From positions 1 to 40,765 of the forward strand of contig NZ_BJND01000076.1 in NCBI RefSeq assembly GCF_006539505.1: a stretch of 40,765 nt of DNA. Direction: 5' to 3'. Positions 34,540-40,765 of this stretch are shown here, one piece after another. How positions within the stretch are numbered: position 1 is the stretch's first letter; each line of letters opens with the position of its first letter. The translations under genes and the position numbers were made by a program. The stretch is from Streptomyces spinoverrucosus (lineage in GTDB: Bacteria > Actinomycetota > Actinomycetes > Streptomycetales > Streptomycetaceae). The notes under the pieces were generated by a model. It did not search any database. It was not told where the DNA came from and saw nothing but the letters and a program-made list of their open reading frames with translations.

Positions 34540-35760
34540 CTACGCCGCCGTAACCACCGTCGCCGCGTTGAAGCCCGCGTGGCCGCGGGCCAGGATCAGG
34601 GCGGTGCGGAGGTCGGTGGGGCGGGGCTCGTCGGTGATCAGGTCGAGGTCGTAGGTGGCGTCGGGGCGCACGTTGGTGGTGGGCGGGACGACGCCGTCGC
34701 GGATGGCGAGCAGCGCGGTCGCGACGTCGAGCGGGGCGGCGCCGGAGTAGAGGCGGCCCGTCATCGTCTTGGGGGTGGTGACCATGACCCCGTGCGGACC
34801 GAAGACTTCGTTCAGCGCGTCCGCCTCGATGCGGTCCAGCTCGGGCACCGCCGCCCCGTCGGCGAACACGACGTCGACGTCACCGGCGTCCACGCCCGCG
34901 TCGGCGAGGGCGAGTTCGATGGCCTTGCGCAGGCCGGGTGGGCGCCCGGTGCCGGGCGCGGGGTCGAAGGTGGCGCCGTAGCCTGCGATCTCGCCGTAGA
35001 CCCGGGCACCGCGCCGGGCGGCGGCCTCCGCGGACTCCAGGATCAGGATGGCGCCGCCCTCGCCGGGCACGTGTCCGGCGGCGGCCGCGTCGAAGGGCAG
35101 GTAGGCCCGGTCGGGCTCCTCCCCCTCGGACAGCCGCCCGCTCGCCAGCTGCGCGACCCAGCCCCACGGGCAGACCGAGGCGTCGATCGACCCGGAGACG
35201 ATCAGCTGGGTGCCCTTGCGGATCTGCCGCCGGGCGTGCGCGAGCGCGTCCAGACCACCGGCCTGGTCGGAGACCAGCACCCCGCTCGGGCCCTTCATGC
35301 CGTTGCGGATGGAGATCTGGCCGCTGTTGACGGCGTAGAACCAGGCGAAGGACTGGTACGCCGAGACGTACTGGCTGCCCTGGCTCCACAGCTTTTGCAG
35401 CTCACCCTGGCCGAACTCGAAGCCGCCGGAGGAGCTGGCGGTGACCACCCCCATGTCGTACGCGGGCAGCTCGGCGGGCGTGACGCCCGCGTCGGCCAGC
35501 GCCCAGTCGGTGGCGACCAGGGCGAGGCGGGTCATGTGGTCGGTCTGCGCGAGCAGCCTGCTGGGCAGGTGGTCGCCGGCGTTGAAGCCGGGCACCTGCC
35601 CGGCCAGCTTGGCCGGGTAGCCGGTGGGGTCGAAGCGGGTGATGCGGCCGATGCCGCTCTTGCCCGAGCGGGTCGCGGCCCAGTAGTCGCTCGTACCGAG
35701 GCCGTTGGGTGCGGCGATGCCGATCCCCGTGACGACGGTGCGCGTCGCGGCCGTGCTCAT
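34540..35760 (-). CDS. Ketosynthase beta / chain length factor (CLF)
   Basis: A 406-residue ketosynthase homologue in which the active cysteine is glutamine (VLVSDQAGG, Q166), the mark of a CLF. It pairs with KS-alpha, fixes chain length and helps start synthesis by malonyl-ACP decarboxylation. Its neighbours and type predict a decaketide, as in angucyclines; chain length cannot be read directly. ATG overlaps the KS-alpha stop (ATGA), giving coupled translation. Confidence 0.95.
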   Translation of the reverse strand: MSTAATRTVVTGIGIAAPNGLGTSDYWAATRSGKSGIGRITRFDPTGYPAKLAGQVPGFNAGDHLPSRLLAQTDHMTRLALVATDWALADAGVTPAELPAYDMGVVTASSSGGFEFGQGELQKLWSQGSQYVSAYQSFAWFYAVNSGQISIRNGMKGPSGVLVSDQAGGLDALAHARRQIRKGTQLIVSGSIDASVCPWGWVAQLASGRLSEGEEPDRAYLPFDAAAAGHVPGEGGAILILESAEAAARRGARVYGEIAGYGATFDPAPGTGRPPGLRKAIELALADAGVDAGDVDVVFADGAAVPELDRIEADALNEVFGPHGVMVTTPKTMTGRLYSGAAPLDVATALLAIRDGVVPPTTNVRPDATYDLDLITDEPRPTDLRTALILARGHAGFNAATVVTAA

Positions 35761-37028
35761 GCCGCGCTCCTCTCCGGTCGGGCGAGCACCATGGCGCTCT
35801 GGAAGCCGCCGAAGCCGCTGCCTACGGTCAGCACCGCGTCGGTGCGGTGCTCACGGGCCGTCAGCGGCACGTAGTCCAGGTCGCACTCCGGGTCGGGGGT
35901 GTGCAGGTTCGCCGTCGGGGGCACGACGTTGTGCTCCATGGCGAGGACCGAGGCGGCGATCTCGATCGAGCCGATCGCGCCCAGCGAGTGCCCGACCATC
36001 GACTTGATGGAGGACACCGGGGTCCGGTAGGCGTGCTCGCCCAGGCTCTTCTTGAACGCGGCCGTCTCATGCCGGTCGTTCTGCTTGGTGCCCGAGCCGT
36101 GCGCGTTGACGTAGTCGATGGCCTCGGGGTTCAGCCGGGCCTCGGCCAGCGCCACCGTGATGGCCTCGGCCATCTCCACGCCGTCCGGGCGCAGGCCGGT
36201 CATGTGGAAGGCGTTGCAGCGCGAGGCGTAGCCGGCGATCTCGGCGTAGATGTGCGCGCCCCGCTTCAGCGCCCCCTGAAGCTCCTCCAGGACGAACACC
36301 GCGGAACCCTCCCCCAGCACAAAGCCGTTGCGGGTCCCGTCGAAGGGGCGCGAGGCGTGCTCGGGGTCGTCGTTGCGCGGGGTGGTCGCCTTGATGGCGT
36401 CGAAGCAGGCCAGGGTGATCGGCGAGATCGGGGCGTCCGTCGCGCCCGCCACCACCGCGCAGGCCGAGCCCTCCCGGATCAGTTCGGCGGCGTGGCCGAC
36501 CGAGTCCAGGCCGGAGGTGCAGCCGGTGGAGACCACCGTGGCGGGGCCCTCGGCGCCCACCGCCCACGCCACCTCGGCGGCGAAGGAGCTGGGCACCAGG
36601 TAGTTGTACAGATGCGGTACGGCGTAGGCGTGGTCCACCAGGTCCAGGCGGCCGCCGTCGCTGACGACGCGGTACTCCTGGTCGAGGCCCATGGTGGCGC
36701 CGACCGCGCTGCCGATGGTGACGCCGACCCGGTGCGGGTCCGCGCCGGTCAGGTCCAGTCCGCTGTCGGCGAGCGCCTCGCGTGCGGTGACCACGGCCAG
36801 CTGGGCCGCGCGGTCCATCCGGCGGATCTCCTGCGGGCTCAGCCCGTGCTCCTCCGGGTCGAAGTCGATCTCGGCGGCGACACGGGAGCGGAAGGAGGAC
36901 GGGTCGAAGAAGGTGATGCCCCGGGTGGCGGTGCGTCCCTCGCTGAGCAGGTTCCAGAAGTCCTTGGTGCCGACACCACCGGGGGCCGTGACACCGACCC
37001 CGGTGATGACCACTCGCCTGGCGCTCAC
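35757..37028 (-). CDS. Ketosynthase alpha, type II PKS
   Basis: A 423-residue condensing enzyme. The nucleophile is C170 in VVSTGCTSGLD, with H310 (YVNAHGSGT), K342 and H347 (MVGHSLGAIG). It forms each C-C bond of the poly-beta-ketone with CLF and ACP. I chose the GTG at 37028, which overlaps the cyclase stop and gives SARRVVITGVG, the usual start. The open frame upstream runs through the cyclase and is not real. Confidence 0.96.
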   Translation of the reverse strand: MSARRVVITGVGVTAPGGVGTKDFWNLLSEGRTATRGITFFDPSSFRSRVAAEIDFDPEEHGLSPQEIRRMDRAAQLAVVTAREALADSGLDLTGADPHRVGVTIGSAVGATMGLDQEYRVVSDGGRLDLVDHAYAVPHLYNYLVPSSFAAEVAWAVGAEGPATVVSTGCTSGLDSVGHAAELIREGSACAVVAGATDAPISPITLACFDAIKATTPRNDDPEHASRPFDGTRNGFVLGEGSAVFVLEELQGALKRGAHIYAEIAGYASRCNAFHMTGLRPDGVEMAEAITVALAEARLNPEAIDYVNAHGSGTKQNDRHETAAFKKSLGEHAYRTPVSSIKSMVGHSLGAIGSIEIAASVLAMEHNVVPPTANLHTPDPECDLDYVPLTAREHRTDAVLTVGSGFGGFQSAMVLARPERSAA

Positions 37029-37354
37029 GCCCGGCCCTCCCAGTCGTAGAAGCGCGTGGCGACCGCGTCGGCGGGGGACCGCCAGGTCGCCGGGTCGTAG
37101 GCCTCGATGAACGGCTTGAGGTCCTCGCTGATCTGCACGAAGCGGGGGTCGGTCTTGGCCGCCTCGATCAGCTCGCCGCCGTTGTCGGTGTCGAAGTCCT
37201 GGAGGTGGAAGTACAGGCCGCGGTAGGCGAAGAGCTGACGGCGCCGGGTGCCCATCAGATGCGGCATCTCGGTGGTGTCGAACTCCTGGAACAGCCGGGC
37301 CACCTCGGCGCTGTGACCCGGGTCCATCCGGGCGACGATCAAGGTGCTGTGCAT
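37025..37354 (-). CDS. Angucycline-type polyketide cyclase, TcmI/JadI family
   Basis: A 109-residue ferredoxin-like cyclase. The start MHSTLIVARM and the phrases FDTTEMPHLMGTRRRQLF, GLYFHLQDF and PATWRSPADA match the JadI/UrdF/PgaF cyclases as I remember them, which close the third and fourth rings to give the angular benz[a]anthracene. It is the best single pointer to an angucycline product. GGAGAG lies before the ATG, and the gene is coupled to KS-alpha. Confidence 0.93.
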   Translation of the reverse strand: MHSTLIVARMDPGHSAEVARLFQEFDTTEMPHLMGTRRRQLFAYRGLYFHLQDFDTDNGGELIEAAKTDPRFVQISEDLKPFIEAYDPATWRSPADAVATRFYDWEGRA

Positions 37355-37404
37355 GGTCTCTCCATTCAGCGGTACGTCGGAGGGGGTGGCAGGGGCGGAC
37401 GTCC

Positions 37405-38871
37405 TCAGCGCGCCGGGCCGAACCAGTGCTCCAGGGCCATCGGGAGGTCCGCGTGGCTGCCCGGGGCCGCCCAGGCCACGTAGCCGTCGGGGCGGACGAG
37501 GACGGCCGTGGTGCCGGTGAGGGGGCTGTCGGCGGGCAGGACGGGCTCGGCGGTGACGATGTCGATGCGGTCCTGCCAGTCCCAGGCGCGGTCGCGCAGC
37601 CGCTCGTTGTCCGCGAGGTCCAGCAGCACACCCCGGCCCGCGTGCAGGGCCTCGGTGCTGGAGGAGAGCAGCCGGTGCCCGGTCAGCTTCACGTCGGGCA
37701 GGCGGCGGCCGAGCAGCGGGTGCGGGCCGCCGTCGAGGTCGTAGCGGATCTCAAGGCCGGACACCATCGCCGCGAAGTGCCTACTGACCTCGGGGTACTG
37801 GATCAGCTCGGTCAGCACGTCGCGCAGCGGCTGGACCTCGGGCCCGGACAGGAACAGCAGCCCCTGGGCCTGCGTGTTCATCAGCAGCCGCTTGCCGACC
37901 GGATGCCGCTCGGCGTGGTAGGTGTCGAGCAGCGCCTCCGGCGCCCGCCCCCGTGCCACCGCGCCGAGCTTCCAGCCGAGGTTGACCGAGTCCTGGATGC
38001 TGGTGTTCATGCCCTGGCCGCCGGCGGGCAGATGGATGTGCGCGGAGTCGCCCGCGAGGAAGACCCGGCCCCGCCGGTACTCGGTGACCTGCCGGGTCGC
38101 GTCGCCGAACGAGGACACCCACACCGGCTCGGCGTGCGAGATGTCGTCGCCGGTCAGCCGCCGCCAGGCGGCGGCCACCTCCTCCCACGTCGGCGGCTTC
38201 TCCCGGCGCTGCGGCGGGGTGCCCCGCTCGCACACGATCAGCCGGGTGATCCCGCCGGGCAGCGGGCCGACCATGACCATGCCGCCGGGCAGGGTCTCAC
38301 CGATCATCCGGGGCTCCAGCTGGATGCCCTTGACGTCGGCGAGGAACATCTCCAGCGTGGCCGCCGTGCCGGGGAAGTCGAAACCGGCGGCCTTGCGGAT
38401 GGTGGACCGGCCGCCGTCGCAGCCCACGAGGTACTCGGCGCGCAGCCGGTGCACGCCCTCGGGGCCGCGCACCTCGACCTCGACGCTGTCCTCCTTCTCC
38501 TTGACGGACAGCACCTCGTGCCGGCGCCGGATGTCCGCGCCGAGCTGCGTGGCCCACTCCTCCAAAACGGTCTCGGTGACCGACTGCGGAATGGTCTTGG
38601 CGGCCTGGTGGGCTCCGTCGAGCACACCGAAGTCGACCGGCAGGCCACCGAAGTGGCCCACGTTGCTGACCTCGATGTCACCGAACCGGGGCAGCAGTCC
38701 GCGCTGGTCGAAGACCTCCATGGTGCGGGCGGTGAAGCCGAGGCCGCGCGACTCCCCGGTGCGCGCGGCCAGCTTCTCCAGCACGATGACGCCGACGCCC
38801 GCGAGCCGCAGCTCACCGGCCAGCATCATCCCGGCCGGTCCGGCGCCCACGACGATGACAGTTGCGTCCAT
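37405..38871 (-). CDS. Angucyclinone FAD hydroxylase, PgaE/UrdE/JadH-like
   Basis: A 488-residue aromatic hydroxylase-type flavoprotein. FAD loop VVGAGPAGMMLAG (7-19), CDGGRS (151-156), GDSAHIHLPAGGQGMN (284-299) and a thioredoxin-like C-terminus. It matches PgaE closely from memory over long stretches (SRGLGFTARTMEVFDQRG, MIGETLPGGMVMVGPLPGG). PgaE-type enzymes hydroxylate C-12 and in some cases C-12b of UWM6/prejadomycin. GAGGAG precedes the ATG. It lies upstream of the cyclase, as in urd and pga. Confidence 0.94.
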   Translation of the reverse strand: MDATVIVVGAGPAGMMLAGELRLAGVGVIVLEKLAARTGESRGLGFTARTMEVFDQRGLLPRFGDIEVSNVGHFGGLPVDFGVLDGAHQAAKTIPQSVTETVLEEWATQLGADIRRRHEVLSVKEKEDSVEVEVRGPEGVHRLRAEYLVGCDGGRSTIRKAAGFDFPGTAATLEMFLADVKGIQLEPRMIGETLPGGMVMVGPLPGGITRLIVCERGTPPQRREKPPTWEEVAAAWRRLTGDDISHAEPVWVSSFGDATRQVTEYRRGRVFLAGDSAHIHLPAGGQGMNTSIQDSVNLGWKLGAVARGRAPEALLDTYHAERHPVGKRLLMNTQAQGLLFLSGPEVQPLRDVLTELIQYPEVSRHFAAMVSGLEIRYDLDGGPHPLLGRRLPDVKLTGHRLLSSSTEALHAGRGVLLDLADNERLRDRAWDWQDRIDIVTAEPVLPADSPLTGTTAVLVRPDGYVAWAAPGSHADLPMALEHWFGPAR

Positions 38872-38935
38872 GACACTCCTCGGGAAACCCGCCCTCCGGG
38901 CGGGGAAGGAACGGGTCAGATCAGGAATCGTCGGT

Positions 38936-39898
38936 TCAGCGGTAGAAGCGGCCGATCCCCTCGTTCGCCACGTGGGCGGCGGCCGCGTGCCGCGGGTCGG
39001 GTGCGATCGCCTCGTGCCGCACCGCGACCTCGGCGAGCTTGATGGTGTGCTCGTCGCCGATCTCGGCGGCCCGCGCGAACACCTCGGCCACGCCCGGCGC
39101 TTCGGGCAGCGCGGCCGTGGGACGGGGGCTGGCGTGGAACCAGTCGAGCATCCTGCGGCTGACGGCCCGGGCGACCCGGTACGACGGCAGCCGCTGCTCC
39201 TCGGGCAGATGCTCGACGACCAGCCGTACGGCGGCCGGCCCGGTGACCGCGTGGATCAGCGGGATCGGGTGCCGCTGGGCGACGGTGGCGTAGATCCCGG
39301 CGTACTCGGCGACCAGGTCGTCCAGCGCCCGGACGACCGGCTCCCGCCCGTCGTCCCCCTCCGGCAGGACCAGCCCCGGCTCCTCGCCGACGGTCACCCC
39401 GCCGGTGGAGTGCCGCGCAGCCCAGTAGCCGAGCCCCTGGGCCAGCTCGGCCAGTGGGAGCTTGTTCTCCTCGCCCGCGGCGGCGACGGCCCGCACCGCG
39501 TGAGCGGTGCGGATCACCCCGTGCGTCAGCATCCCCGACATGCCGGGCAGCAGCCGGGGCCACCAGCGGGCCAGCACCTCGGTCCACGGCGCCCCGGTCA
39601 GCTCCCGCTCGAACAGGGCGGTCCAGTCGGCGACCCGGGAGAAGTTCCCGAGCGCGCCACGCCAGTCCACCTCGTCGGCCGGGTCGATGTCCCAGCGGCG
39701 TTCGGGGACGTCGTGGTACTCCCGGTTGCGCAGGTTGTGGTCGACCCAGCCGGGCACCTCGTCGGCGTACCCCATGTGCGCCAGCGCCTCCGCGGCCATC
39801 GGCGCGTGGTTGACGAAGGACCCGCCGTGCTCGAAGCCCACGCCGCGCAGTCGCTGGAGTGCCTCGCTCACGGCGTCGCTGTAGGTGAGTGCTGCCAC
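38936..39898 (-). CDS. Questin-oxidase-like protein
   Basis: A 320-residue helical protein that I assign to the questin oxidase family (Pfam DUF4243-like): FVNHAPMAAEALAHMG near residue 28, WWPRLLPGMSGMLTHGVIRTAHAV (about 145-168 in two parts) and RHPIPLIHAVTG (about 230). Fungal members such as GedK open an anthraquinone ring by Baeyer-Villiger-type oxidation without a flavin domain. No Rossmann fold is visible here. In this setting it could oxidise or cleave an angucyclinone quinone; that is inference. GTG at 39898 lies 5 bases after the carboxylase stop. Confidence 0.78.
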   Translation of the reverse strand: MAALTYSDAVSEALQRLRGVGFEHGGSFVNHAPMAAEALAHMGYADEVPGWVDHNLRNREYHDVPERRWDIDPADEVDWRGALGNFSRVADWTALFERELTGAPWTEVLARWWPRLLPGMSGMLTHGVIRTAHAVRAVAAAGEENKLPLAELAQGLGYWAARHSTGGVTVGEEPGLVLPEGDDGREPVVRALDDLVAEYAGIYATVAQRHPIPLIHAVTGPAAVRLVVEHLPEEQRLPSYRVARAVSRRMLDWFHASPRPTAALPEAPGVAEVFARAAEIGDEHTIKLAEVAVRHEAIAPDPRHAAAAHVANEGIGRFYR

Positions 39899-39903
39899 GT
39901 GGA

Positions 39904-40765
39904 TCAGTCCTTGATGTCGCAGACGGCGGCACCCGAGGACAGGGCCTGACCGGCCGTGGCGGCCAGCCCCGTGACGGTGCCGGACTTGTGCGCGGTGAGC
40001 GGCTGCTCCATCTTCATCGCTTCTAGTACGACGACCAGTTCGCCCTGCTCGACCCGCTGCCCCTCCGCCACGGCGACCTTGACGACGGTCCCCTGCATCG
40101 GCGAGGTGAGCGTGTCACCGGAGACCCCGGCGCCCGCGCCGCCGCCCGCGCTCCGGCGCCGCGGCCTGGGAGCGGCGGCCGCCCCGACGAGGCTCAGCTC
40201 CGGCACCCGCCCGAGCGACGTCGGCAGCGTCACCTCCAGCCGCTGTCCGCCGACCTCGACGACGACCGTCTCGCGGTCGGAGTCCTCGTCCTGGGTGTCG
40301 GCGGCGGAGGCGGTGAAGGGCTCGATCTCGTTGACGAACTCTGTCTCGATCCACCGGGTGTGGACCGTGAAAGGGCCGTCCCCGCCGTGGACTTCGGGCG
40401 CGAACGCCGGGTCCTTGACCACCGCGCGGTGGAACGGGACGGCCGTTGCCATGCCCTCCACCTTGAACTCCTCCAGCGCACGCGCGGCCCGCTGCAGCGC
40501 CTCCTTGCGAGTACGGCCGGTGATGATCAACTTGGCGAGCAGCGAGTCCCAGGCCGGGCCGATCACGCTGCCCGACTCCACCCCCGCGTCCAGCCGGACG
40601 CCCGGCCCGGACGGCGGCGCGAACAGCGTCACCGTGCCCGGCGCGGGCAGGAAACCCCCGCCCGGGTCCTCTCCGTTGATGCGGAACTCGAAGGAATGGC
40701 CACGCAACTCCGGGTCGCCGTAGCCCAGTTCCTCACCGTCGGCGATGCGGAACATCTCCCGCACC
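39904..40765 (-). CDS. Acyl-CoA carboxylase alpha subunit (biotin carboxylase-BCCP), 5' end outside window
   Basis: The visible 286 residues are the end of the biotin carboxylase domain (FRIADGEELGYGDPELRGHSFEFRINGED, RTRKEALQRAARALEEF), a linker, and a biotin carrier domain with EAMKMEQPL, the lysine being biotinylated. The gene runs off the right edge, so its 5' part is missing. With the beta and epsilon subunits at 24920-26790 it would supply malonyl-CoA; JadJ is the jadomycin parallel. It leads the visible operon. Confidence 0.93.
   Translation of the reverse strand, partial: VREMFRIADGEELGYGDPELRGHSFEFRINGEDPGGGFLPAPGTVTLFAPPSGPGVRLDAGVESGSVIGPAWDSLLAKLIITGRTRKEALQRAARALEEFKVEGMATAVPFHRAVVKDPAFAPEVHGGDGPFTVHTRWIETEFVNEIEPFTASAADTQDEDSDRETVVVEVGGQRLEVTLPTSLGRVPELSLVGAAAAPRPRRRSAGGGAGAGVSGDTLTSPMQGTVVKVAVAEGQRVEQGELVVVLEAMKMEQPLTAHKSGTVTGLAATAGQALSSGAAVCDIKD

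Noticed and set aside
37029..37631. Longer N-terminus for KS-alpha
   Set aside because: The open frame runs through the cyclase gene and is not ketosynthase-like; the GTG at 37028 gives the family start and length.

Overview
The window reads as chromosomal DNA of a Streptomyces or close relative. It has very high GC, strong third-position GC bias, frequent GTG starts and GTGA/ATGA stop-start overlaps, an SsgA-like sporulation protein, and two copies of a short repeat that I know as common in Streptomyces genomes.

Bases 1-22400 are conserved core. On the minus strand lie a LuxR-type regulator with a degenerate receiver, two tandem membrane-anchored PQQ beta-propeller paralogues, an Uup-like ABC-F ATPase, the set tatD-rpfB-rsmA(ksgA)-ispE, a small zinc-ribbon protein and rsmI. 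On the plus strand follow a protein O-mannosyltransferase (pmt), two tandem penicillin-binding transpeptidases, then ssgE (minus), a cbiMQO-type nickel/cobalt ECF transporter with a Nur-box-like site, ohr and a serine beta-lactamase/esterase-like hydrolase. From memory this order matches the S. coelicolor region around SCO3140-SCO3162.

Bases 22400-40765 hold a type II polyketide cluster, transcribed leftward. The minimal set has the angucycline order known from urdE-F-A-B-C-D-L-M: PgaE/UrdE-like FAD hydroxylase, JadI/UrdF-like cyclase, KS-alpha, KS-beta, ACP, ActIII-like ketoreductase, didomain aromatase/cyclase, PgaM-like oxygenase-reductase fusion. It continues with an MFS exporter, a second ACP with a very acidic N-terminus, a Sfp-type phosphopantetheinyl transferase, an acyl-CoA carboxylase beta subunit with its epsilon subunit, and a SnoaL-like protein fused in frame to a third ACP, ending at a strong hairpin. 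Upstream are a questin-oxidase-like protein and the 3' part of a biotin-carboxylase/biotin-carrier subunit that runs off the right edge. An NAD-epimerase-like gene with altered catalytic residues lies beyond the hairpin.

Working model (inference): the carboxylase supplies malonyl-CoA; the minimal PKS, ketoreductase and cyclases make a UWM6/prejadomycin-type benz[a]anthracene; the two flavoenzymes and the SDR oxidise and reduce it; the questin-oxidase-like protein could cleave or rearrange a quinone ring; the two extra ACPs, activated by the local PPTase, may carry a further acyl group. No glycosyltransferase, deoxysugar gene, pathway regulator, KSIII or acyltransferase is visible here; the cluster continues to the right. 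Two stretches inside the cluster region hold decayed tandem copies of the 3' end of the adjacent gene.
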